Shown: piece after piece, positions 1 to 5,248 of the stretch
How the letters are laid out: each line of letters starts with the position of its first letter
Position numbering within the stretch: the stretch's first letter is position 1
Origin: Candidatus Izemoplasma sp.
GTDB taxonomy: Bacteria; Bacillota_I; Bacilli_A; Izemoplasmatales; Izemoplasmataceae
DNA length: 12,748 bases
Assembly: GCA_007116105.1 (NCBI GenBank)
Contig: SKJA01000065.1
Span: forward strand, 1 to 12,748
Reading direction: 5' to 3'
The notes under the pieces: model-generated
Database searches by the model: none
What the model saw: only the letters and a program-made list of their open reading frames with translations
Told to the model about the DNA's origin: nothing
Program-made: the position numbers and the translations under genes

Positions 1-13
1 ATTGGTGTCAGAT

Positions 14-42
14 TTTACAAACTGCCAACTTTATGATAAAGT
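14..42 (+). promoter_or_regulatory. Possible promoter of the betaine transporter operon
   Basis: A TTTACA hexamer at 14-19 is followed after 17 bases by TAAAGT at 37-42, and TG at 34-35 gives an extended -10. The -10 matches the consensus at only four of six positions. An alternative TATAAG at 42-47 has no well-placed -35. The position fits a leader of about 30 nt before the first gene. No further regulatory structure is evident in bases 1-78. Confidence 0.35.
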
Positions 43-78
43 ATAAGTTGTAAGAAACCAAAAAAGGAGAGAGATAAC

Positions 79-1050
79 ATGAAAAATTTATTCAAAAAAC
101 TTATGTTTTTAACCGTCGCAGCTTTGGCGGTCTTCACACTCAGTGCTTGTGACGAAGGCGAAGAAATTGTCTTTGGTCAAGGGGATTGGGATAGTAATGA
201 GTTTCACGATGAAGTCGCACGGTTTATCATCGAACACGGATTCGACATTCGCACTCGATCCATCACAACAGACACCGCGGTGACCATACAAGCACTACGC
301 ACTGGCGATGTTGATGTATCGATGGAAATTTGGTCAGACAATATTCCGAGTTATGCGAGTGATTTAGAGGCTGGAGAGTATCAGTTCCTCAGTGTCAACT
401 TTGATGACAACGCACAGGGGCTTTACATCCCACGCTTCCTATATGACGCACACCCAGGACTTAGAAGTGTTCAAGATTTACCAGATTACGTTCATCTGTT
501 CCCACATCCTGAGAACGATGACAAGGGCATCATTTACGGTGGACCTGAAGGATGGGCAGCCACAGCCTTTTTACAATTAAAGATGGAGGTTTATGGATTG
601 GATGAGTATTTCGAGTTTCGCACGATTGACTCAAATGCAATCTTATCCGCAACCATTGCCGATGCATTTAGAAATGAAGAACCTTGGGTAGGCTATAACT
701 GGGAACCTACTTGGGTGTTAGGTGTTTACGATCTTGTGTTACTTGAAGACAGTGAGTATTCTGAAGAAAACTTTGCTGAAGGTATTGGCGCATTCCCAAG
801 TGTCAGTGTCGACGTTGTAGTGACCAACGATTTTGAAGATCGTTTTCCAGAAGTTGCAACGTTCTTAAGACAGTATACGACAAGCTCTGACTTAACCTCA
901 GAAGCACTCGGGTACATGATTGAAAATGAAGTAGAAGCAGACGCTGCAGCATTATGGTTTTTAGACACACACCGTGATCTATGGACCAGCTGGTTACCAG
1001 ACGATGTCGCTCAACGTGTCCTTGATGCGCTTGATGAGGCCTTACAATAA
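79..1050 (+). CDS. opuAC: Glycine betaine/proline-type ABC transporter substrate-binding lipoprotein (OpuAC/ProX family)
   Basis: This is a 323-residue extracytoplasmic binding protein that captures a quaternary-amine osmolyte (probably glycine betaine) and delivers it to the permease encoded next. The N-terminus is a lipoprotein signal: basic MKNLFKK, a hydrophobic core, then lipobox LSAC with the lipidated Cys24. The mature part has the OpuAC pattern: GDW near residue 37, MEIW at 82-85, GWAA around 159 and an EPWVGYNWEPTW stretch with Trp203, Trp208 and Trp212. Such tryptophans commonly form the aromatic cage for trimethylammonium groups in this family, although which ones bind here is inferred. 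The start is fixed by AAAGGAGAGAG just upstream. Being first in the operon is unusual: B. subtilis opuA and E. coli proU both place the binding protein last. Substrate could be betaine, proline betaine, carnitine or choline; the sequence does not decide. Confidence 0.9.
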   Translation: MKNLFKKLMFLTVAALAVFTLSACDEGEEIVFGQGDWDSNEFHDEVARFIIEHGFDIRTRSITTDTAVTIQALRTGDVDVSMEIWSDNIPSYASDLEAGEYQFLSVNFDDNAQGLYIPRFLYDAHPGLRSVQDLPDYVHLFPHPENDDKGIIYGGPEGWAATAFLQLKMEVYGLDEYFEFRTIDSNAILSATIADAFRNEEPWVGYNWEPTWVLGVYDLVLLEDSEYSEENFAEGIGAFPSVSVDVVVTNDFEDRFPEVATFLRQYTTSSDLTSEALGYMIENEVEADAAALWFLDTHRDLWTSWLPDDVAQRVLDALDEALQ

Positions 1051-1056
1051 AAAATA

Positions 1057-1087
1057 AAGCGTAGCGCTGATGCGCTACGTTTCTTTT
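1057..1087 (+). terminator. Intrinsic terminator-like hairpin between binding-protein and permease genes
   Basis: A perfect 8-bp stem CGTAGCGC/GCGCTACG (1060-1067 with 1072-1079) closes a TGAT loop. A-T pairs and one G-T wobble extend it to 1057-1082, and TTTCTTTT follows. The permease ribosome site begins directly after it. It probably terminates part of the transcription, giving excess binding protein over membrane components, or it stabilises the upstream mRNA 3' end. Confidence 0.8.
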
Positions 1088-1104
1088 GAAAGGAGAAACA
1101 TTGT

Positions 1105-1968
1105 ATGATTTCATTTCCAGAACAACTCGTCTATCGAATCAGTCGATTCATTGATTTAGGTGTTGATTGGGTTTTAGACAACTTCCGAGGTTTTTTTCGA
1201 GGTTTTGCGTCATTCGTAAACTCATTGTTTAACATCTTCGACACCATCTTTAGCAGCATTCCTTGGTGGGTTTACATCATTTTGTTGGTGATTGCCGGTT
1301 GGCGTCTTTACAACATTAAAGTAGGTATCGGTCTTGGCGCCATGTTGTATGCCATTGGCATGTTTGGCCTTTGGGACGACATGATTTATACCTTGATTAT
1401 CATTTTTATTGGGGTTACTGCAAGTTTATTAATCGGGTTACCCTCAGGCATTGCAATGGCAAAATTTAGCCGTGTTGAACGCGTACTTAAACCACTCTTA
1501 GATGGGATGCAGACGATGCCCTCGTTTGTCTATTTAATCCCGGCTGTCACACTCTTTGGCTTGGGCCGTGTGCCTGCGGTCATTGCAACGTCCATCTATG
1601 CCATTCCACCACTTATTCGCTTAACCTACTTAGGGATTACAAGCGTGGATAAAGAGGTTATTGAAGCGGGCCGTTCATTTGGTTCCACAAGTATGCAAAT
1701 GCTTTTTAAGATTGAGCTGCCACAATCTTTACCAACCATCATGACCGGTGTCAACCAAACCACCATGATGGCGATGGCCATGGTCGTGATTGCCTCTATG
1801 ATTGGGGCGGATGGCATTGGCGCTCAAGTGCTCGTTTCGATGCGCCGTTTAGAAATTGGCCAAGGCTTCCAGGCAGGCTTAGCCATTGTGTTTTTGGCGA
1901 TCATTTTAGATCGTATTTTCCAAGGCATTGCCAAACGATTCGAAAGGTCGGTGACGATGGATGGCTAA
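1105..1968 (+). CDS. opuAB: Glycine betaine ABC transporter permease (OpuAB/ProW family)
   Basis: This 287-residue integral membrane subunit forms the translocation path of the osmolyte importer. After an amphipathic N-terminal stretch (about residues 1-50) there are several hydrophobic helices (roughly 53-70, 72-90, 92-118, 133-160, 210-230 and 250-270). The conserved OpuAB/ProW segment MQTMPSFVYLIPAV is clear, and the EAA coupling loop begins with Glu187-Ala-Gly and runs through the LPQSLPTI region; it docks on the ATPase. The length matches B. subtilis OpuAB (about 282 residues). A GAAAGGAG ribosome site lies 9 nt before the ATG, just after the hairpin that separates it from the binding-protein gene. 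It overlaps the ATPase gene by 8 bases, which suggests translational coupling. Confidence 0.93.
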   Translation: MISFPEQLVYRISRFIDLGVDWVLDNFRGFFRGFASFVNSLFNIFDTIFSSIPWWVYIILLVIAGWRLYNIKVGIGLGAMLYAIGMFGLWDDMIYTLIIIFIGVTASLLIGLPSGIAMAKFSRVERVLKPLLDGMQTMPSFVYLIPAVTLFGLGRVPAVIATSIYAIPPLIRLTYLGITSVDKEVIEAGRSFGSTSMQMLFKIELPQSLPTIMTGVNQTTMMAMAMVVIASMIGADGIGAQVLVSMRRLEIGQGFQAGLAIVFLAIILDRIFQGIAKRFERSVTMDG

Positions 1969-3136
1969 ACAAGTTACAGTTGAAAATCTAAGTGTGCTCT
2001 TTGGCTCAGATAAAGCCAAAGAACAAGCACTTAAAATGATTGATGAAGGGTATAGTGTTGGCGACATTCGTGAAGAAACGGGTGTCACGGTGGCCAACAT
2101 GAACGTCAACTTTGACATTCAACCCGATGAGCTCTTTGTCATTGTCGGACTATCAGGGAGTGGGAAAAGTACGTTCATTCGAACCTTAAACCTATTGAAT
2201 AAGCCCACCCGTGGTGACATTAAAATCAATGGCGAGAGTTTGCTCGGTTTATCCAAAGAGGCTTTAAGATCTTATCGTCGTAAAGATGTCTCCATGGTCT
2301 TTCAACACTTTGGACTGCTTTCTCACCGTAGTGTGCTTGAAAATGTTGAGTACCCTTTAGAAATTCAAAAAGTCAATAAAAAGGAACGCATCGAAAAGTC
2401 TCGGGCAGCACTTGAGCAAGTCGGTCTAAAAGATTGGGAAAACAGCATGCCCTCTGAACTCTCGGGCGGCATGAGACAACGCGTTGGCTTAGCACGTGCT
2501 TTGGTCAACGATCCTGAACTACTTTTAATGGATGAGCCTTATAGTGCACTGGACCCTTTGATTCGACGAGAAATGCAAAACGAGTTGCTTAACTTAGACG
2601 ACAGTTCGGAGCGTACAATTGTTTTCATCACTCATGACATGAATGAAGCGTTTCGAATTGGCGATCGCATAGCATTGATGCGTGACGCTGAAGTCGTTCA
2701 AATTGGGACACCACTGGACTTTTTCAAAAATCCAGCAAACGATTATGTAAAAGACTTCATTGCAGATGTCGATAAATCGCGTATTCTCAAAGCACGTAAT
2801 ATCATGCGCAAGCCACTCAATGTCGTCACATTAGATATGACCGCCAAACAAGCGCGCACGAAGATGGAAGACACACAATCAGAGTATGCCTTTGTGGTGA
2901 ATGAAGACAAAGAGTACTTGGGCTTCATTGTCGCACAAGATCTTGAGAAGAGTGAAGCGCGATCATTGAAGAAGTTTCTTAAAGAAGACCATCACGTCTT
3001 ACGTAGAAACACCTATTTATCCGATGCCTTGAAAGCTTTACAGTCTTCAACCTACGATGTCGCGGTTCTAGATAAGAAACAACACTTGCGTGGCGTCATT
3101 TCAAACGATGAAATCATTGCGGCTTTAGCAGAATAA
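1961..3136 (+). CDS. opuAA: Glycine betaine ABC transporter ATP-binding protein with C-terminal CBS domains (OpuAA/ProV family)
   Basis: The 391-residue cytoplasmic ATPase powers the importer. Visible motifs are Walker A GLSGSGKST at 63-71, signature LSGGMRQR at 167-174, Walker B LLLMDEP at 187-193 with catalytic Glu192, a D-loop SALD at 195-198 and the switch histidine in ITHD (His225). The N-terminal segment before Walker A has the IDEGYSVGDI insertion typical of ProV/OpuAA. Residues from about 280 to the end form two CBS modules (NVVTLDMTAKQA through GFIVAQDL, then YLSDALKALQ through GVISNDEI). In the OpuA family these sense ionic strength or cyclic di-AMP; that role is family knowledge and is not shown here. 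The start codon lies inside the end of the permease gene. The hairpin at 3144-3183 follows the stop. Confidence 0.95.
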   Translation: MAKQVTVENLSVLFGSDKAKEQALKMIDEGYSVGDIREETGVTVANMNVNFDIQPDELFVIVGLSGSGKSTFIRTLNLLNKPTRGDIKINGESLLGLSKEALRSYRRKDVSMVFQHFGLLSHRSVLENVEYPLEIQKVNKKERIEKSRAALEQVGLKDWENSMPSELSGGMRQRVGLARALVNDPELLLMDEPYSALDPLIRREMQNELLNLDDSSERTIVFITHDMNEAFRIGDRIALMRDAEVVQIGTPLDFFKNPANDYVKDFIADVDKSRILKARNIMRKPLNVVTLDMTAKQARTKMEDTQSEYAFVVNEDKEYLGFIVAQDLEKSEARSLKKFLKEDHHVLRRNTYLSDALKALQSSTYDVAVLDKKQHLRGVISNDEIIAALAE

Positions 3137-3137
3137 T

Positions 3138-3166
3138 TTGCACAATCCCCTCTTTTTTGAGATACT
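3138..3166 (+). promoter_or_regulatory. Possible extended -10 promoter for the small membrane protein
   Basis: TTGCAC at 3138-3143, a 17-base spacer, then GATACT at 3161-3166 preceded by TGA (3158-3160). This resembles an extended -10 promoter. A start near 3173 would give a transcript lacking the left arm of the overlapping hairpin. The match is moderate, so it is offered as a candidate only. Confidence 0.35.
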
Positions 3167-3186
3167 AAACAAAAGGGGGGATTTTT
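3144..3186 (+). terminator. Hairpin ending the transporter operon and masking the next ribosome site
   Basis: AATCCCCTCTTTT (3144-3156) pairs with AAAAGGGGGGATT (3171-3183): 13 pairs with one G-T wobble, a 14-nt loop, then TTT before the next ATG. It can act as a terminator for opuAA, although its U-tract is short. Its right arm contains the GGGGGG that serves as Shine-Dalgarno for the gene starting at 3187. Confidence 0.65.
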
Positions 3187-3495
3187 ATGTCTTCGCTTCC
3201 AAGAGATTTAAAAGTCAGTGTCGTTTTTTCGGTGCTGGCAGTGGTGTCTGTTTTTGTCGGATTTCTATTGGGATGGCTCATACCAAGCATCGGAATAGCA
3301 AACATTTGGCAAAGTGTGTCTATCCCATTATTGGTCGTGGCGTTCATCCTTCAACTGAATGTCACTAAAGCGTCTCTCAACACTTCACAAATGAAAGTTC
3401 ATAGACTCACACAAAAACTCATCGTTGGCACCTTTGTAGGAGTTATCGTCGTCATGGTGTTTGTGTTTGGGTTCTTTCTATTGTGGCTTCAATAA
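3187..3495 (+). CDS. Small hypothetical membrane protein, three predicted helices
   Basis: This 102-residue protein is not recognised as any named family. A short polar start (MSSLPRDLK) precedes hydrophobic segments at roughly residues 10-33, 38-58 and 78-100. Helices two and three are separated by a polar, partly basic linker (SLNTSQMKVHRLTQK). It ends almost immediately after the last helix (FFLLWLQ). No catalytic or metal-binding motif is visible. A GGGGGG Shine-Dalgarno at 3175-3180 supports the ATG, but it lies within a stable hairpin. The gene follows the betaine transporter by 50 bases on the same strand and is closed by a bidirectional terminator. It could be a read-through member of the osmolyte operon or an independently expressed membrane protein. 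Confidence 0.75.
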   Translation: MSSLPRDLKVSVVFSVLAVVSVFVGFLLGWLIPSIGIANIWQSVSIPLLVVAFILQLNVTKASLNTSQMKVHRLTQKLIVGTFVGVIVVMVFVFGFFLLWLQ

Positions 3496-3496
3496 G

Positions 3497-3531
3497 AAAA
3501 AACATAGCCGACAAAGGCTATGTTTTTTTTT
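3497..3531. terminator. Bidirectional intrinsic terminator
   Basis: AAAAAACATAGCC (3497-3509) pairs perfectly with GGCTATGTTTTTT (3516-3528) around a GACAAA loop. There is a T-run on the + strand (3523-3531) and a matching T-run on the - strand. It lies between convergent genes: it ends the small membrane protein transcript and the acetyltransferase-XRE transcript. The TAG stop of the XRE gene lies inside the right arm. Confidence 0.92.
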
Positions 3532-3835
3532 GTGGTTTTCGAATGGTGGAGAACAGAGCAATAAAGTCATGTTGCTCTTCTAAATCAAGTTTTTTAAAAG
3601 CGTCAACCAAATCATCCGTGTGATCGATAAAAACATTGCCCTCTTTGAGATACTGAGATTTCACTTGATAGTGTTTAGCGAACATCTCAATTTCCTCGCT
3701 TGAGAGAGAGCGTACATCAGCTTCAATCTTGACCAATTGATCATAACCAAAACCAAGCTTATCGGCCACTTCATCAATACTGAGTCGTTTCTTTTTACGA
3801 ATGGCTTTTAATCGCTTTCCAATCGTAGTTGCCAT
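3518..3835 (-). CDS. XRE-family helix-turn-helix transcriptional regulator
   Basis: This 105-residue DNA-binding protein has an N-terminal HTH_3/Cro-type domain at about residues 5-62 (IGKRLKAIRKKKRLSIDEVADKLG, then DQLVKIEADVRSLSSEEI and FAKHYQV), and a short acidic helical tail (DDLVDAFKKLDLEEQHDF) that may mediate dimerisation, ending in a basic KPQKKT. Its ATG is 15 bases after the stop of the acetyltransferase gene, and its ribosome site TAAGGAG overlaps that stop, so the two genes share a transcript. It may autoregulate through the dyad in the shared promoter. Its target genes cannot be deduced. The stop codon is embedded in the bidirectional terminator stem. Confidence 0.85.
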   Translation of the reverse strand: MATTIGKRLKAIRKKKRLSIDEVADKLGFGYDQLVKIEADVRSLSSEEIEMFAKHYQVKSQYLKEGNVFIDHTDDLVDAFKKLDLEEQHDFIALFSTIRKPQKKT

Positions 3836-3850
3836 CTGAGAACCAACTCC

Positions 3851-4135
3851 TTAGTAGGAATGCTTAATGTCTTTGTAACTGTCGTATTTTTCAAAAGCTT
3901 TGACGACATAAGAGCAGACGGGTTGAATCACGAGGTTATGACTACGAGCGTACTCAACGAGATGATCGAGCAATAACTTTGCGATGTTTTGACCGCGGAG
4001 GGATTCATCTACAAATGTATGGTCTGCGACGATAATGTTGTCATCACCAGGGGTATAGCAAATACGTGCAAGTGCTTTTTTTGATGATTCTCCAATGTAA
4101 AACTCATGAACACCTTGTTTAATAGTTAAATCCAT
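3851..4135 (-). CDS. Small GNAT-type N-acetyltransferase (YjdJ/NATD1-like, PF14542 type)
   Basis: This is a compact 94-residue acetyl-CoA-binding protein. The family pattern is clear: HTFVDESLRGQNIAK at about residues 39-53 contains the R-G-Q-x-I-A pyrophosphate-binding loop, followed by LLDHLVEYARSHNL and the characteristic PVCSYV with Cys74, then a C-terminal FEKYDSYKD. Such minimal GNATs (about 90-100 residues) are widespread; their substrates are largely unknown. The reading frame can be extended to an ATG at 4154-4156, but that codon sits only 2-4 bases from the predicted transcript start and has no ribosome site. The internal ATG at 4133-4135 is preceded by AAAGGTTGGTG, so it was chosen. 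A leaderless longer form cannot be excluded. The gene is first in an operon with the XRE regulator. Confidence 0.82.
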   Translation of the reverse strand: MDLTIKQGVHEFYIGESSKKALARICYTPGDDNIIVADHTFVDESLRGQNIAKLLLDHLVEYARSHNLVIQPVCSYVVKAFEKYDSYKDIKHSY

Positions 4136-4164
4136 CGTTTCACCAACCTTTGTCATTTTTATTA

Positions 4165-4193
4165 ATTATAAGCGCTTTCTTATGTAATCACAA
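4165..4193 (-). promoter_or_regulatory. Promoter of the acetyltransferase-XRE operon with internal dyad
   Basis: On the - strand TTGTGA (4188-4193), a 17-base spacer and a perfect TATAAT (4165-4170). Transcription should start near 4158. An inverted repeat ATAAG-N6-CTTAT (4168-4183) lies in the spacer and overlaps the -10, and the spacer also contains the palindrome AAGCGCTT (4170-4177). This is a plausible operator for the co-transcribed XRE protein. Confidence 0.7.
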
Positions 4194-4212
4194 CCCTCGC
4201 ACACTGTTTTAT

Positions 4213-4241
4213 TTGACATCAAAAGAAAGACTAACTATTAT
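4213..4241 (+). promoter_or_regulatory. Promoter of the Fur/PerR-family gene
   Basis: A perfect TTGACA at 4213-4218, a 17-base spacer and TATTAT at 4236-4241. The expected start is near 4248, giving a leader of about 40 nt. It diverges from the acetyltransferase promoter; the two -35 hexamers are 19 bases apart. Confidence 0.8.
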
Positions 4242-4252
4242 AGTATTGTAAT
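4237..4252 (+). promoter_or_regulatory. Candidate Fur/PerR operator over the -10 and transcription start
   Basis: ATTATAGTATTGTAAT is a 16-base imperfect inverted repeat in which 12 positions are symmetric. It is AT-rich like PerR/Fur boxes but is not a full match to the B. subtilis PerR consensus. Its position over the -10 and start site fits negative autoregulation by the downstream gene product. Confidence 0.45.
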
Positions 4253-4289
4253 CAATTCAATTTTAAAGCCGATGTCGAAAGGTGATATG

Positions 4290-4712
4290 ATGGAAAAACA
4301 TGCAGACACGTTAAGAAACCATGGAATAAAGCCTTCGCTTACGCGCATGCTTATTCTTTCTTATTTAACAGAGGAAGGCTCACATCCTACGGTAGAAGAG
4401 ATCTACAAAGCGCTGATTGGCACCATCCCTACGCTTTCAAAGACGACAGTCTACAATACCTTACATCTGTTTACGCAAAAGAAGTTAGCTCGAGCAGTGA
4501 TGTTAAAAGACCAAGAAACACGCTATGATTTAGCAGCTCATCCGCATGCTCATTTTCAGTGTTTGGAGTGCAATACAGTCTACGATACCTCAGCCTTTCC
4601 CCAACTTAGTGCGCCTGAGGAGTTTTTAAAGCATACCGTTGAAGATGTCTCCATTTTGTTTACAGGACTTTGCCAATCCTGTCGAGAAAAAAGTTCACAC
4701 ATAGAACAGTAA
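4290..4712 (+). CDS. Fur-family metalloregulator with PerR-type residues
   Basis: This 140-residue repressor has an N-terminal winged helix (IKPSLTRMLILSYL, then HPTVEEIYKAL and the recognition helix LSKTTVYNTLHLF) and a C-terminal dimerisation/metal domain. Structural zinc cysteines are present as CLEC (91, 94) and CQSC (128, 131). The regulatory-metal ligands match PerR: His32, Asp80 in RYDL, His86, His88 and Asp99, corresponding to B. subtilis PerR His37, Asp85, His91, His93 and Asp104. Asp rather than Glu at the last position is associated with peroxide sensing by His oxidation. Peroxide-responsive repression is therefore the likely role, though iron or manganese sensing is possible. The frame opens at 4272, but GAAAGGTGAT at 4277-4286 is positioned for the ATG at 4290; 4287 is the alternative. 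It is not adjacent to catalase or ferritin genes in this window. Confidence 0.88.
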   Translation: MEKHADTLRNHGIKPSLTRMLILSYLTEEGSHPTVEEIYKALIGTIPTLSKTTVYNTLHLFTQKKLARAVMLKDQETRYDLAAHPHAHFQCLECNTVYDTSAFPQLSAPEEFLKHTVEDVSILFTGLCQSCREKSSHIEQ

Positions 4713-4714
4713 AA

Positions 4715-4739
4715 CCTTCTTCAACGACTAGGAAGAAGG
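4715..4739 (+). other. Hairpin after the Fur-family gene, without U-tract
   Basis: CCTTCTTC (4715-4722) pairs with GAAGAAGG (4732-4739) around a 9-nt loop, starting two bases after the stop codon. No T-run follows on the + strand; a short T-run exists only on the - strand. It may protect the mRNA 3' end or be a weak terminator, so read-through into the next gene is possible. Confidence 0.5.
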
Positions 4740-4748
4740 CGTAATGTG

Positions 4749-4757
4749 TGGTAAAAT
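4749..4757 (+). promoter_or_regulatory. Possible extended -10 promoter for the three-gene hypothetical operon
   Basis: TG-G-TAAAAT (4749-4757) resembles an extended -10 element. No convincing -35 lies 16-18 bases upstream. It would give a leader of about 30 nt before the ATG at 4793. Transcription could instead read through from the Fur-family gene. Confidence 0.35.
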
Positions 4758-4792
4758 TCGGGTGTATCTAATTGAGTAGAAGAGGGATTTTT

Positions 4793-5236
4793 ATGTCACG
4801 AAACACACTTCAAACCATCGTCATGTTAGTGGCATTTTTTATGTTCATTGTGGTCCACGCATTGTTTCGTTTTGTGTTAAACACCATGACAGATCTTTCA
4901 CTGCGTCAAGTTCTAGGGTATACCCAGTTTGCTTTATATGGGACACTCTTTCTCGTTGGTTTAAGTGGTTTAATGGTTCACAAGTTTAACCAACTCATTC
5001 GCTCAAGTAGACCTCAGCAAAAACAAAGTTTAATAAAAATTCAAAAACTCATTCAACGCATGCATTACGTAAGTTATAGCTACTATGGTGTGCTGGTGTT
5101 GTTATGGTTGTTTGACGTTGAGGTTGATGCGCAGCGACTTTATCATTATCTTTTATACTTAATCACGGCCTTAATTAGTGCCTTTATCATCAGCAAGTAC
5201 CAAAATCAAAATCCTTTTGTAATGGACCGCTCGTAG
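4793..5236 (+). CDS. Hypothetical four-helix membrane protein
   Basis: I do not recognise this 147-residue protein. Hydrophobic segments lie at about residues 8-30, 40-63, 92-111 and 117-137. A positively charged cytoplasmic-type loop (HKFNQLIRSSRPQQKQSLIKIQKLIQR, about 64-90) lies between helices two and three, implying N- and C-termini on the same side as that loop. Aromatic-rich HYVSYSYYG opens helix three. No catalytic motif or conserved metal-ligand pair is evident; single histidines occur at the edges of helices one, two, three and four. The frame can be extended to a TTG at 4772, but AGAGGG at 4781-4786 serves the ATG at 4793. The next gene follows after 12 bases, so the three genes up to 7528 look like one operon. 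Confidence 0.75.
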   Translation: MSRNTLQTIVMLVAFFMFIVVHALFRFVLNTMTDLSLRQVLGYTQFALYGTLFLVGLSGLMVHKFNQLIRSSRPQQKQSLIKIQKLIQRMHYVSYSYYGVLVLLWLFDVEVDAQRLYHYLLYLITALISAFIISKYQNQNPFVMDRS

Positions 5237-5248
5237 GGAGGTGGAAGG

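Noticed and set aside
803..1114. 103-codon - strand open frame opposite the binding-protein gene
   Set aside because: It runs through the terminator hairpin and antisense to a clear lipoprotein gene; it is a shadow frame.
3138..3368. 76-codon + strand open frame overlapping the small membrane protein
   Set aside because: Out of frame with the hydrophobic protein at 3187. It has no ribosome site and a composition unlike a real protein.
3518..4135. GNAT plus XRE pair as a toxin-antitoxin module
   Set aside because: The acetyltransferase is of the minimal PF14542-like type, not the tRNA-acetylating toxin type, and the HTH gene is second and of general XRE type. The pairing alone is not enough.
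4715..4739. Hairpin after the Fur-family gene as a terminator
   Set aside because: No U-tract follows on the coding strand, so it is listed as a hairpin and not as an intrinsic terminator.
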